From Lyophyllum atratum (taxonomy: Eukaryota > Basidiomycota > Agaricomycetes > Agaricales > Lyophyllaceae), in NCBI GenBank assembly GCA_014905825.1, contig JACGCN010000004.1, positions 1,426,001 to 1,490,000 on the forward strand: 64,000 bases of DNA, in the 5' to 3' direction. Positions 11,810 to 24,147 of this stretch are shown here, in pieces. The position numbers and the translations under genes are program-made. The notes under the pieces were generated by a model. The model worked only from the letters and a program-made list of their open reading frames with translations, ran no database searches and had not been told where the DNA came from. Position 1 is the stretch's first letter. Each line of letters opens with the position of its first letter.

Positions 11810-12548
11810 GGAGCGGATGTCCGAGTCTGCACGTGGAAGCCTCGTATTCCGCGAACGGAGACAAATACCTCAACAGTCATCGAACATCATCCGTCCCATC
11901 GACTTTCTTCTCTCCTTATATTGACCGTGTTCACCTTCATATCATGTAGTTTGATGCATGACACAGGGTTCGTGCGCAAAAACCCAAGTTTTTTCACTTT
12001 CCCTTGTGATGTTTTCATGTATTTACAGTTGAATTTAGTGTTCTAAAGAGCGCTTATACCTTCCTTTCTCTCCCTACGGTGAGTGTATTGTTAAGATGTT
12101 AAAATACTCGTTCGAAGCTCTTATAGTAGTACTAGCATCATCGCGGTACCGCTGCATTCAAGAACTCTTCTGTTCAAAACATGGTCAGTCGGATTTCGCA
12201 ACCCTCCACCACGGTCCATTCCTCATCACTGTCAGCACCTGTCATATGTCCTTCCCTTAATGTACCTTTCAAACTTTCAATGGGCAGGCTCTGAGGTTTA
12301 CCAGCCGTAAAGATCCCACAATACCTCAATGCGATGACATTCCCTGGTAATTACAATCCTTTTGGAGCAAGGGTGAAGCGTACCAACGCATCAGAACTCT
12401 GACCGGCACATGTGGATATCATCACTGCTCCCACAAGCCTAATTCGTGGGGAGAGAACCACCCACGAATCCCAGAGCTGGCAATTCCCGTACCCCAGAAT
12501 CCCTATGGAAGATGAGACTACAAATATCATGCTGGAAATGGCTGCCTA
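11810..12548. other. Intergenic, no recognisable gene
   Basis: AT-richer region upstream of RTT109 and downstream of the DUF6534 gene. No open frame of convincing composition was seen. Confidence 0.5.
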
Positions 12549-14738
12549 TTATTGAATGATGTGATTGTTGAGGCGCTGACCGGGGGCTATCACGGACGAC
12601 ACAATCAAGGCTCGGCGATTTATAAAAAGGCCAATGATGCGTACGGTATAATCATAATCGGTTTTGGACACTGTTTGGATGTGGATACTGAGCCCTGACG
12701 GCCCAGGTCTCCCCGAGCAACAGTCAGCCTGAGTGGTAGGACCATCGGTGTTGGAGGTGATCGCATGGAACGGCGAGAGTTGCATAAGCGTGCAATCGTG
12801 TGGGGCCACCTTGCCGCGGAGGAAGTCACGACTATTCAGCCTGTCAGAGTCAACAGATGTGTCAGCTCGCTTCAGGGACACTCAGGCGGAAGGGCACCAA
12901 CGCCGCTAGGATTGAGTTAACATAACCTGTGCATTTTCCATCGAGTCGTCAGGAGAAGAAACCGAATAGATGATAACTAGCTTACATTTGCCAAGGATCC
13001 AGAAGAACGCGAGCCAGATGAAGTTCGTCGGCATTGTGGCGAACTTGGAGTATAAAATCAGGTAAGCTAGAGGCAAAATACATCAAGCCTTACAGTGACC
13101 ACTGCTATGAAAGCAATGACGCTGCAATAGAAGGTGATCAGCCTACGGCTTTTATGCAAGTGATTATGTGAACCTTGTTACCAAACCAGTCGTAAGACTA
13201 TACGCGATCAGTGTAGTTATAAGTGAATCAGTCCTGTCGTGGCATGAGAATCTTAGAGCATATGCTAAGCGAAGCTTGAACGCACCGCGAGAATCCCGTC
13301 CGGTTCTTGGTGAGATAATAGCAGAGGGCACAAGCAATTATGATGTCAGCGGCGGCGGCACTCCCTAGGCCAGCACTCGTTACCCACTAAAACGAAGTGA
13401 AATGAGCGTGCGTTGGTAAACATTGCTCCACGTACTATCAGTCTACCAAATTTCGCCGTCTCGATTAGGAAGAAGCTATTTAGCATGTCAGCACGGGGCG
13501 CTTGACGGAGAGAAAGAGAAACCAACCCTTCTACTGTGAAGACTGTTGTACAGCAACGTGAGCGCCGCACCGAGCTTTGATTGTGATCATAAACTTTACC
13601 GATGCCCAGACCTACAGCCGCCCCCGATCAATACCAAGCTACACGCGTCCTAAGGTAACGGAACGTACCAAAGTGTATGCATGAGAGGATGACCTATATA
13701 TAAGCTGTGTATATCAATGGGATGGCGTCGAATAGGTGCAGGCGTACGATGAGACCGGTTAGCCATCGGTTGCCTGACACTAGAAGCGATCATCCAGATC
13801 GATCCGCGAGAGTAGCAGGTGGCAAAGATCGACATACTGATCCAAACGCGACGGGCAAAGAAACTAAGCAAGTAGGAAAGTTAGCGGTTGACGTCAATGT
13901 GGGATCCGCGACGGAGCTCAGGGAACGCACCACTCGACGATGAGACCAATTAGGCCCTAGAACCACAATCCATCATCGCTTCCTCGACCATGTGTGTATA
14001 CTTACATTACAATCAGTTTGTAGCTATAAAGCTATCAATTAGAACGCATCACTGGCATAGTTCTTCGTCCTGCGGCTTACGTTCATACTCCTGCAAAGAC
14101 AGATCCATCCAAGTCAAAATGCTGTCATGATGTGCTGTATGACGAAGTGAATACCATGATGTCTTGTTCAGAGCATCTGGGTTGTTGAAATTCATCACGA
14201 GATACCTGGTACGCTGTTATCAAGGAATCCCGATCCCGAATCCGAAATACATTTACCAATATATTGAGACGGTACAAAGCACGAGATGAGCCGTGTCCAG
14301 GACCCTAGGATTGGTGTTAATAGTGGCTACGAGATGGAAGACCATCATGCACCATAAGATGAAGACCTTTTCGCAGCATCCCTAAGTTGCTCATCCGATA
14401 TGAGGCACGAATGAAAGCACGCACGAGAATTTGATGAGTCGAGAATCCTGAGGGTATGTTCTATGTTTCGTGTCTGTAAGCGGCGCCTCACGTACGTCCG
14501 CACGGGTGCGTCCGCATACCTGTAGTATAGGAACCTACATGAAGAATACGTTCCATCAGCGAAAGCATCGCGTTCGAGGAGGTAAATACGAACGTTTGAA
14601 GGAGAGTGACGCCATACAGTCTGTGATATAAGAGCGTGAGAGTGGTTACGACTTTTCAAGAGAGCCATCCAACATTGCTCCGGCGATGAGACCTACGAAG
14701 GCGCTGCCGTAAGTCATATTGATATTGGGAGCCTCCAT
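12549..14738 (-). CDS. DUF6534-type multi-pass membrane protein
   Basis: Member of a large Agaricomycete family of predicted seven-helix membrane proteins of unknown function. The gene is split into many small exons. The start is MEAPNINMTYGSAFVGLIAG (14738). Middle exons give AAAADIIIACALCYYLTKNR with TGFSR, the family signature before the last helices. Later exons give FATMPTNFIWLAFFWILGK and LNSRDFLRGK, matching the conserved F.MP-NFI and LNSR motifs. The tail after LNSR is not confidently resolved; an open frame runs to a stop at 12549. Several first- and second-helix exons between 13400 and 14650 could not be assigned exactly. No substrate or ligand is known for the family, so no role is proposed. 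Confidence 0.7.
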
Positions 14739-15339
14739 GGTCGGCGGGAAGGCAGGGAGAGCAGAACGCTCAGGAGGGACGGGTCATCCACTCACGCTTA
14801 GCCGTCCGTCAACGTTTTAAGATGGGGATAGAGTGTGTGTCCACAGGTGTCCACGCTCGCTCGCACGAGAACCATGGGAAAATTACTCCCAAATGAGCAT
14901 GTAAAGACGTCGAACGAAGTGGTAGAAGCCGACTCGGTAGGCTTTATGTATCTTAGGCAGATATGAAGGCATAACCGCTTTGAGATGCAGAAGCTGGGAC
15001 CGCCGGAATTCTACACCCAAAAGTTGCGCGAAACCTGTGACCTTTTGGGATAGAACCGCCCCATGACGGAAAAACTGTCGGTACCTTCGAAACCTGGTGA
15101 GTTGCGTGCTATTGCGTCCTTGTGTGTCAATGGTGCTAGAAGCAAGTCCTAGAAGACTTCAGAAAAGTTTTACGCATGTAAATGGATCCCACTCACTTGG
15201 ACACCACACTTCCTCTTACAGCGAATAGACGACGCCGGAAGGAGTGATAATAAAACAGAGTGCATTAGAAAGAGATAAGAAATATATGCTACACTTGCGA
15301 GACAGTACACAGCAACAGCGGGAAATGAAAGGAAGACAT
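14739..15339. other. Intergenic, no recognisable gene
   Basis: Promoter side of the DUF6534 gene and 3' flank of the cullin gene. Nothing further is supported. Confidence 0.5.
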
Positions 15340-18124
15340 TTATGCGACATACGCAAAGGTGTCCTTCGTGCCGTCCACTCGCTCAATATAATCCTTCTCC
15401 AGAAGCGTGTCGATAGCCTAATGAAGAGATAGGTGAGCATCCACGCGAATGAAAGAATGCGGATGTGTCAAACCTTCTTGATATCTGGGATTTTTGGAGC
15501 GAAGCGTTGGGTAATCTGAGAGATGACCTCTTGAATCAGTGGTTGATGCTTCATCGTCTTGCGTGCTTTCATGATTCTACATATGGGTGTTAGAAAGTAT
15601 GTAGGGCCCTGGCTGGAATACCTACCGGACGATGGTGGCTTGGATGACGTATTTTCTGTCCTCGTCTACGGTCTTCAGTACGTCACTAGTTTCCGCTTTG
15701 GTCTCAGCTTTGATAGGTAGGTTGAGGTTGACACGAATCTTCTTCGATCTGAAGTCTGGAGACAAGGTGTCAAGACCGCAAGGGAGATGTAAAAACAGAG
15801 GGGATACCGACTCGGGTTGAGATCGTATTGATCTGTCTCCTCGTTGATGAGAATCTTTGCCTTGACCAGAAGAGCTAGGATCTGTGTTAAGAGCTCCTTC
15901 GGTATCGAAGTTGCAGCAAGCAATTCAGTTAATGATAGTGTGTCGTTGTTATTGTATTGCAAGAGGACTGCCATCTGAAAGGAGCTTGTCATCAGGATGT
16001 ACTTCTGGTTCAGGTAATTTGTTCGTAGTTCATTCTTGGAGTAGTTCCATAGCCATGTCAGTTTGCGACCGGAATGCTTGATCTGGTAGTACTTCTGGAA
16101 TCGATCGTATGTCGGTAAAATTTCAGCAGGGATCACAAATTCGTGCCCTGGAGGAACTAGTGGCCAAAAGTTCGTTCCAAGGACCATAATGCTGAAGCTG
16201 ATGTCCATGTCGTCATGGTTCTGCTGCATTCGTTCTTTGAATTGGTCAGTGAGATCCTTGCTAAGACTCATATCTACGGCGCCCATGTCAGATAGATAGA
16301 ACAGTAAGGCGAATGACAAACCCGTGAACATGCGCTGCAGCTTATTCGTGTACTCGAAACCACAGGCTTCCTTCAGTTTGGAGATCATGCTTGCTTCACT
16401 CTCATCCGACGCAGAGACGCCATGAATGAGACGTTTTGACAATTTAGTGGTGTAGAATGTTTGGAAGACATCCTTGTCTTCAATGTATTTGAAGAGGATC
16501 ATCTGAGAGTCTCGTCAAAGATCCGAGACCCGAAAATAGGAAGTTCACATACCACACGGTTCAACGCACCCTCCAGGTCGCCTTCCTCCGCCATCTTGTT
16601 GTTCTTACGCAGAAGCAGGTCTGCATGCTTCGCCAGCAACTCCGGTGACTTGGAATTTGACGCGCCTGTGGCGGCATTGCGGTTGACGAACTCCCTGCAA
16701 GCTTTGTCCAAACTTGCCACAAACCCAGCTTCCCCCCTAAAGCTTCTCGTGACGGTTTCCGAATTCTTTTTGTGCACGTCCAACAACGCGTCAACATACG
16801 CTTTAGGTTCCAGGGCGTCAACGTTGGCTCCTGCTTCGCCCACAAGTTTGGATACCGCAGCCTGTCCGGCTTTCTTGACGTGTTCCTCGAACTTCTTGCG
16901 AAGAGGCTCGAGGCCCTCTGGTATCCGTGACAGTAGCGCGTACATGCGTTGCAGATCCTCATCCTTGTCAAAGTCGAGGAGCTGTTGGAAGCTCTCCCAC
17001 ATCAGCTCCGAGTGTTCGCGAATGAGGACATGCTCGCATTTGCTGATGAGGGCCTTGCGTGTTTGCGTATTTAGATATCGCTCCACACGATCCTCTTCTT
17101 CCTTCAGCCGCTCTTCCGCTTTCTTGAGGTAATCGGAAACACTGCTTTCTGCAAGGAAGGCCTCTGATTCCTTCTTGTAATATGCTTCTGTTGCCTCGAT
17201 GAATGGTGTCTCGAAGTGCTCCTTGTATATATCAAGGCACGCCTTATTGGGGTCGGAGTCGTCCAAACCGAGAGAGACAAACGAGTCAACGACCTTCTTG
17301 ACGAGACCTTGGTCGATAGTGTCGCCATTTCGTTGCGTTTCGATTAAGCGTAGAATGGCACTTGCAAGTTTCATATGTTTCTGTTGCACGGGGATGAAGA
17401 GGTTGTTTTTCCATTGGACGAGCGCTAGCTTTCGGCGGGGTCAATACGTTCGTTGCGATCCTGATCCGACTACGGAGATGGCTCACTGTGTAAACTGGGT
17501 AGACTCCCTTCCGACCTTCATCTCTTTCTCTCTTCACCCAATGTCGGTTGAGATAGGTGAAGAGCCGATTGATATAGTTAGCGCCGGTCGTGTATCGGTC
17601 CCATTCCGCTGCGTAGTAGCGTAGAAGATCTTCGTCTTGCAGTGCATCGGTTTTCTGGTGTCGTGAGTTAGTATGGACAGGCTTAAGCAAGGAGCTGACT
17701 GACTTCTCGAAGAGACTTGAGATGCGTTACGAAGTATCGAATAAGATTGTTATACAGATCTGAGCCCATCAAATTGGCCCCGGCTATGATGTGCATTTAG
17801 CATAAGCCGATGATAACAGTCGAGGACGGTGCAACCAACTTCGATTCCCAATACTAAGGGAGTCCGACGTATGGCCATGCATCTTCGAGGAGGTGCAATA
17901 GTTGTAGGCCACAGTGTAGAGCGACATATACTGTCAGATTATGAGGAAATAGGAGATCTGGGTGAGGGCATCTGGGAGGTGATGAGATTGAGCACCTTCG
18001 AGTACGAGACGCCCGTCTGTAGCTTGGTCATTATGTGATCCACTCCTTCCTCCAGGAAAGCCCAAGTTGTCGGGAGATCCGCCGTCGCGGGGGGCATTGG
18101 GAAGGCAACATTGCTTGCAGACAT
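15340..18124 (-). CDS. Cullin-1 family SCF ubiquitin-ligase scaffold
   Basis: Scaffold of Skp1-cullin-F-box ubiquitin ligases: the N-terminus binds the Skp1 adaptor, the C-terminus binds Rbx1 and is neddylated. Start [20 protein letters not shown] at 18124, then [18 protein letters not shown]. The cullin repeats follow ([59 protein letters not shown]), then the cullin-homology domain ([54 protein letters not shown]). The end carries the neddylation site in [15 protein letters not shown] and the winged-helix tail [16 protein letters not shown], with the stop at 15340-15342. All exons join in frame. Similarity to the CUL1/Cdc53 branch is inferred from the N-terminus and tail. Confidence 0.93.
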
Positions 18125-18319
18125 GGTTGTGGTGACAGAGCAAGGTATATCCCTCGCGGCAGTCGTGTTGTAACTCAAGTTGCCTCAAGTAGCAATCTGA
18201 GATCACTAACGGTGATCGGGATTCGGGTGAAAGTACTCGCGTGCCGCAACTCCGTTAAATACTTGAGCATTAATTGTTAATTACGCGCCTCAATTGTCTG
18301 CACAATTATTGTCTACTGT

Positions 18320-19359
18320 CTATAGCTTCACACCTTTATGTACAGAGGCGATACCTCCCCACATGTCTTCCCATGCACCCCCGTCCACGTCATCTCCTGT
18401 CACAAATCCAGCCTCTCGAATCATCTTCGCGAATTCTGGCTGAGGGGGGAATTTGCGGATGGATTCAACTAAGTATTGGTATGAGTCCCTGTCTCCAGCC
18501 AAGATCGTTCCCAGAAGCGGAATCATCGTGAACGAGTATTGATCATACAACCTGTTCGAGCGTTAAGTGCATGCAGGTACCACACAAACATTTTGGACTT
18601 ACATGCTCAGTAGAGGGTTGTTTACGCGACTGAATTCGAGACAGGCAAATGTTCCACCAGGTTTGAGGACACGATGAGCTTCTTTCAGCACTGAGGGTAT
18701 CGATGTGCAGTTCCGTATTCCGAAGGCAATGGTATACAGGTCAAAAGTATTGTCAGGGAATACGTCTGAAGGTAGTGCTTGGGCATTTGCCTCATGGAAC
18801 GATATTTGAGGAGCTATAACGCAATGAGACGATGCCGTCACGGTTCAGTTGCAGAGAACTCACTGTTATGATACATGGTTTTCTTGAAACGACGGTATCC
18901 TTCCTTGAGCATTTGCGCGTTGATGTCCGCGACCGCAACAGTCGTCTCTCTGTCCGCATAATTCTCCCTCGCAAAGTCAAGTAATCGAAGTGCAATATCC
19001 CCCGTGCCACCAGCTACATCTATACAGCGCATAGGGCCTTTGCGACCAGGCTTGAGTGCGGAGACAAAAGAGTCCTTCCAGAGCCTGTGTACACCAAACG
19101 ATGTGGCGTCGTTCATAAGGTCATATGATGATGCAACCGAATCGAAAACATCTTTAACAAGCGACTCCTTGGACTCTTCGGGAATGGTTTTGAAGCCAAA
19201 GGATGTGGTTCGCGTCGTGGGCGCTTCAGGGGATGGGGGCGGCGGTGAGGACGACTGGGAGCTGACAGATCGCAAGCTATTCAAACGCGCAACCCTTGGC
19301 AGCGATAACCGGAGACTGCGAGTGAGAGAGAGCATGGCCGGGACTCGCCCAGTCGACAC
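18320..19359 (-). CDS. COQ5: 2-methoxy-6-polyprenyl-1,4-benzoquinol methylase (Coq5)
   Basis: SAM-dependent C-methyltransferase of ubiquinone biosynthesis, acting in the CoQ synthome on the matrix face of the mitochondrial inner membrane. The basic, Ser/Arg-rich leader ([20 protein letters not shown]) is a targeting peptide; the start may be 19359 or the ATG 24 bp downstream. Motifs: [43 protein letters not shown] motif [57 protein letters not shown] and [20 protein letters not shown]. The C-terminus [12 protein letters not shown] is canonical. Two introns, all exons in frame. It shares a 110-bp divergent promoter with FCF2. Confidence 0.95.
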
Positions 19360-19394
19360 GGGGACGGTGACGGAGGAACGAAACTTGGAGCTAC

Positions 19395-19400
19395 CACGTG
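19395..19400. promoter_or_regulatory. CACGTG E-box in the COQ5/FCF2 divergent promoter
   Basis: Perfect palindromic E-box, about midway between the two start codons (19359 minus, 19470 plus). bHLH factors bind this core in fungi; which factor acts here is unknown. Confidence 0.45.
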
Positions 19401-19469
19401 ATTTCGATCACTTGCGAAATTTCGCCGCTTCTTGAGTTCCTCAAATCGTCAAGCTTGTTCCAATTTCCG

Positions 19470-20702
19470 ATGGCTCTATCGACCAACTTCATCAATAAAG
19501 GGAAAGGCAAGGTCATCGGTACGTCTATACTTATATTTCAATTGATTTCTGCTTATGTACCGACTCGATTGTCCCGACCGACTAGAGGAACCAACCTTGT
19601 CGGAATCATCAGCCTCCAGTTCAAGCTCGGACAGTGATGCAGAATTCTCAGATTCAGATAGCGATGACCCAGTCACACCGGAATATCTAGAATCTCTCCT
19701 AGAGAAGGCGCGAAAGAACTATGCCGCGCCGCTGCAAAGGCAGCAGAACTTCCCAAAGACATCGAGGACGGAGAGGATAATATCATCACATTGGAAGGCG
19801 ACTCTAGTCAAAAGTATGCCGTACGCACGACGCATCTGTGAACCCCATCACTAACTTTCTCACAGGCCATTACCTCCGCTAGACCCGGGATCTCTACCTC
19901 CAGCCTACTTTGAGCTCGGCGAGTCTCGATTCGATGGTCCGTCAGTTATGCGCGACCCAGACGTCGAATCAGCGGAAAAAGCATCATCTTCCCTCGCTGT
20001 ACCACAACCGCCAGTACCACCACCGGAGCTCACGAAGTCTGGCAAACCCTTGACACATAAAGAAAAGAAAGAAGTCTGTACATCCCTATATTTTATCATC
20101 AATTATTCTGACGGAGCCGACCTTCTCAGCTCAAAAATAAAACCGCTGGCCCAGATTGGTTCGACCTACCTGCTCCAGCAGAGGCTGATTTACCTCGATT
20201 GTACCGAGAAGTGGAAGCGCTCCGTCTTCGGAATCAGCTCGACCCGAAACGCTTCTACAGGAAGGATGAGGGTGAGGGAAAAGGAATCAAAGGCCTACCC
20301 AAACATTTTGCAGTAAGCTCCGTCCGTTCTTCGCACGTCCACCACGTTTGACGAGCTGCTACTCTAAGATAGGGACTATACTGCCCTTCTAGTACGCCAT
20401 TCGGCACTGCTAGTGGAGACAATCTTACGCGGGCGAATCGCAAACGAACGCTGGTCGACGAGCTTGTGGACGATGCTGAGGCGAAGCGGTATGCTAAGAG
20501 GAAGTTCGAAGACCTCCAGAGTGTACGGGGCGCAAAGGGGAAAAACACATTGGCTGCCAAGAAGGCCATTGCGAAGGGGCAAGTGGTAATACTCCCAGAT
20601 ACACTTTCAAGCTGGTATGGTCCTTGCTTATCTCTTCCTTCACAACGTACATCACCTCATGGCTGGTGTCCCCTCGTTTGTACCACCATATGTGCAAGTT
20701 GA
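19470..20702 (+). CDS. FCF2: rRNA-processing protein Fcf2 (TDIF2 family)
   Basis: SSU-processome factor needed for early cleavages of pre-18S rRNA. Start MALSTNFINKGKGKVI; an intron leads to an acidic Ser/Asp tract (SSSSSDSDAEFSDSDSDD) typical of nucleolar proteins. The Fcf2 domain follows an intron: LKNKTAGPDWFDLPAPAEAD, then YREVEALRLRNQLDPKRFYR and KGLPKHFA; the end is basic (EAKRYAKRKFEDLQSVRGAK). A single-base break near 19722-19731 separates KARKNYAA from AAKAAELPKDIEDGEDNII. The true C-terminus is uncertain: the frame runs to 20702, but family members usually end soon after the basic stretch at about 20580. Convergent with SAS10, also a processome subunit. Confidence 0.88.
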
Positions 20703-21068
20703 CATAACCAGGCGCTCACGTTCTGATTTAGAGTGAGCTTGAATGGTCCTATACCCCGGTATCTTACTTGAATGGAGCATGCCATGGCGATTCCGCACCC
20801 CGTTGTGTAGGTGTGTATCCTAATCTTTACCTCATTCACGTGTAAACATGTTCCTTTTCTCGGAGTACAATGTGCGACAAGAACATCTTGCGCGGAGGTA
20901 TGGGACGTGGAGCCCACACCTCTCTGCTTCTGTGCCAGCTCGAGCTGCATGATTGAAAACGCTCAGCTTCCAAAGACTTATTGCGATGGAAAGATGAGAG
21001 ATTGTCCTGCACAAGTAAATGCTGATCCTTTAACTGAGAGCTAGCGCATAATTGATTTGAGTGAGCAG
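20703..21068. other. Intergenic, no recognisable gene
   Basis: Region downstream of FCF2. No family motif was seen on either strand. Confidence 0.5.
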
Positions 21069-21470
21069 TTACCTCGATGAACCTAAAAATAACACGGATC
21101 TTGAACTGTCTTCCAACACGATGGAGCTTCTTGAACGAAAACCACCGAGTGGTATGTAGGTCCTACTTGCGTCTATCACGTTCAGTATGCTGTAAAGATC
21201 GAGAGAATCTAGACGATCTAAGAGTGAGAACCGTTCATCATGCGGTAACTTGTCCATCCATTCGTCCCTCGATTTGTGCCATATCGTATCCGCATGTGGC
21301 ACTGGAAATTCTTCGGTGAGCGTGGTGTATAAAGCGGGATTGGCAAGGACAACCGCAATCAAGAATAGGAGATTCCAGCGAGGCCTTGGATGATGCAGCT
21401 GACCAACGAAATGAACCCTTTGGCTTACTTCACCTAGGAGCCGATACAGAGGGTCGAAAATGTCCTTTCG
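21069..21470 (-). other. Possible coding fragment of unknown protein
   Basis: Downstream of the SAS10 stop on the same strand, one frame reads like real protein for about 110 residues: KDIFDPLYRLLGE, RPRWNLLFLIAVVLANPALY, WHKSRDEWMDKLPHDERF and SLLDRLDSLDLYSILN. It has a hydrophobic helix and a charged helix, without a clear start codon. It may be a separate small gene, an unrecognised exon, or a chance open frame in the 3' flank. I recognise no family. Confidence 0.25.
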
Positions 21471-21530
21471 CTGATAAAACCACCCATGGCAGAAGAAATG
21501 AGAAGTACACCAATGGCAACCTTGTACATA

Positions 21531-23738
21531 TTAACCCAGCCGGACACTTTTGACGACCTTCGATATACCAGATTTCTCTCCGTCGTATCTCCCAGTGTCT
21601 GCAAGCCCACCTTTGTACACCGCCTTCTGGGACGAGAGCTTCTTCTTCGCCTTGTCGAACTTGAGACGCTTCTTGACCCTGGGATTGCGGACGCTTTTTG
21701 GACGATGGGGCGTGAGTACCCTTGTTCGCCAATATAGCGCGCGTAAGGGAGCGAGGGCCAGCAGCATTGTCCTCGTCGAAGTCGGGCCTGGGAGATGAGA
21801 TATAAGCAGGATGTTGGGTTATCACTATTGAAGGTGTGAAAAGAGACATACCGTGCAGCCTCTTGCATCGCTTCATATTCGACCTTTTTGTGCTCCTTCT
21901 TTTCTTTCGACTTCTTCTTGACCAGCTCGTAGTAGCCGTCTGCGTCTGCCGGCTCCTCGTCGCCACTACCATCGTCACCTTCTCGTCTTCGTTTCGCAGG
22001 CCGCGGTTCTGGTTCTGTATCGTCCAGATTTTCACCGCCTTGTCCTCTGAGCTTGGCATTTTCTTTCGCGAGCCGAGCATCTTTCTCCTTCTTCCTCTCG
22101 CGATAGGGAATGTCGTCGTCACCACCGACAGCCTGGTTCCTCGCACCCTGTCGTCTAGCACTCGCGCTCTCGATCTTTGACGTGTGGAAGCGCAAAGTCT
22201 TTTTGCGTGCACTCTTATCGGCAGCATCCGCATGTTGGAGGGAGGTGGCTTCGCCATAGGTATCCGTGATTACGGAGGCTGAGGAAGTACGAGACGAGGA
22301 TGCTTTAGATGGTGCGAACTCCGGCTCAACAAGGTCGAAGATGGGAGCAGCTTTTGTCGGTCCAGAGGTCGAAGTGGTCTTGCGCTTCTTCTTCGGGGAT
22401 TCCTCCTGCACAGGCTTGCGTTTCTTCGACGAAGCTTCCTCGAGCAGCAGCCTGAGCTCGTCGTCATCCATAGCTACCTCCCCGGAACTATCCCACACGC
22501 TCTCGCCATCCGCCATGATTTCATTCCACGTCATACTTGTGTTATCATCGCTCTCATCATCTTCGTCGTTTTCTGAATCAGACAGGTCGAAGTCCAGATC
22601 CTCCAGAGTCGTAAGAGACTGCTTCAAGGTCAGCAGACGCCGCAGAATTGGGTGAGTCCTCAGCAATTCAGGCCGTTGCACGTACTTCTCTGAACTACGA
22701 AGGTGAAGGTAGAACGCGAGAGTTGTCGTGTAAGTAAGCAAGGTTTCTATAGCAATGTTAGCAACAGAATGTCCCGAATTGCAGAAGTCCTCACGATAAT
22801 AAACATGACTCATTCCAAGACTGATTGCGTCTGGGTCTTCAGAATTCAGCCTATAGAAGATTCAGCGTTCGCCTGCAAATTTAAGTGTGATGAGCTTACT
22901 TCGCTAGTTTCTCCTGCGTTTTGGCCAAATTTTCGACAGTATCTTCCCAGTCGCGAGCCAAGGCCAGAGTTTCTGGACTAGTCTTCTCTAGATGACGAAG
23001 CAGCAGCTTTTGATCCTGAGGAAGGGGCTCGACCACTACAGGCGTGGATTCGACAAATTCACTGAGGAGGAAAAAGATGAGTCTTGCGTCAGACGACCGC
23101 TGAAAAGGATACATACTCCGTTTCGAGTACACCTTCGACATCTAGCGCGTCGCCCAAACCGAAATCATGCGTCTCCCATTTCCTCCCGCATTTTACTCTG
23201 CAATCTCTTCGCTTCCTGCTCCTCCAACTCGTTGCCCTCTTCATCATCGGACTCAAGTTGCACTGCGTTCGACGAATACCAGGCAGATTTAGTGCGCCCC
23301 CAGGTTTCTTCCTCGGATTCTGACCCTTCTTCCTCAGACGACTCTGTTTTCTTTTTCTTTTTCTTTGATTTCTCTTTCCCCTTCTTCGTGGTGACACTTT
23401 CCTCTTGTCCTTCCTCCTCTTCCTCTTCCTCGTCTTCATCCATATCTACGTCCTCGTCGTCCTCCAAGCCCTTCAGGGCAAAGACCTCGTCGTCATCACC
23501 ATCGTCGTCTTGCAAATAGTTGTCACCGTCTAGGAGGACTTTATCCCTGGAGGCATGAACTGAACAAATATAAGTAGGCCAATAGACTAGCTAAGGGTAT
23601 GAAGTACGCACAGAGGTCCTCTTCGTCCAGGGGGACATCGGAAGCTTTGTTCCACTTACTGATCTTAGCGTCTGCGCGATCCACAGGTCGTGCCTTTCCA
23701 GCAGCAGAGCGGCCTCTGGTAGATCGACGACGCGGCAT
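21531..23738 (-). CDS. SAS10: U3 processome protein Sas10/Utp3
   Basis: Subunit of the SSU processome for 18S rRNA maturation; Sas10/Utp3 was also described as a silencing factor in yeast. The start MPRRRSTRGRSAAGKARPVD leads into long acidic tracts (around 23165-23515) and a Lys-rich block. The Sas10/Utp3/C1D domain follows (PLPQDQKLLLRHLEKTSPET, LALARDWEDTVENLAK, then YTTTLAFYLHLRSSEKY and HPILRRLLTLKQSLTTLEDL). The gene ends with the Sas10 C-terminal domain: TRAILANKG, LTPHRPKSVRNPRVKKRLKF, QKAVYKGG and ISKVVKSVRLG, stop at 21531-21533. One extra base (T at 21717) breaks the frame between ILANKG and LTPHRPK. Confidence 0.92.
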
Positions 23739-23862
23739 GGCGGTTGAGTCTGAGGTTGGCAGGAACGCCTAATTTTTTTGGTAGCGCCAGTGGCTTCTCG
23801 GCATAACATAAGCAACTATCCGCAAGAGGGAATATTAAGTCGAACATGGAACATATATACAT

Positions 23863-23943
23863 GGCCGCCTGGCGAAATGGCATCGCGTCTGACTACGATA
23901 CGTTGTGATCAGGAGATTGCAGGTTCGACCCCTGCGGTGGTCA
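23863..23943 (+). tRNA. tRNA-Arg(ACG) with 9-nt intron, copy 1
   Basis: Acceptor stem GGCCGCC pairs with GGTGGTC (two G-U pairs) and is followed by discriminator A. A-box TGGCGAAATGG, D-stem GCG/CGC, anticodon stem TCTGA/TCAGG, T-arm GCAGG TTCGACC CCTGC (B-box). Between the anticodon stems lie 16 nt; removing TACGTTGTG after position 37 leaves the loop CTACGAA with anticodon ACG. A34 would need conversion to inosine by Tad2/Tad3. Confidence 0.93.
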
Positions 23944-23944
23944 C

Positions 23945-23948
23945 TTTT
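23945..23948 (+). terminator. Pol III terminator of tRNA-Arg copy 1
   Basis: TTTT two bases after the discriminator base, the usual RNA polymerase III stop signal. Confidence 0.7.
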
Positions 23949-24142
23949 GTTTCCGGTCCGAGCTTTATATTCCTATTTTTATTTCTTAAGCACGCTGCAA
24001 GGGCAGCGCAGTATTATAGGCTATACACGCATTGTAGATATATGAGTGGAACCTCCGAGGCCGAAAACCTTCAACAAAGTTAGAACTTAGGATTCAGGAA
24101 TATCCACGACTCACGAGAGTTGGAAGGAAAAGAATGAAGCGC

Positions 24143-24147
24143 AAAAA
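24143..24147 (-). terminator. Pol III terminator of tRNA-Arg copy 2
   Basis: Five consecutive Ts on the minus strand directly after the discriminator base. Confidence 0.7.

Noticed and set aside
21430..23519. Long open frames antisense to SAS10, rich in Ser/Leu/Phe
   Set aside because: Mirror images of the acidic and Lys-rich repeats of SAS10; no motifs of their own.
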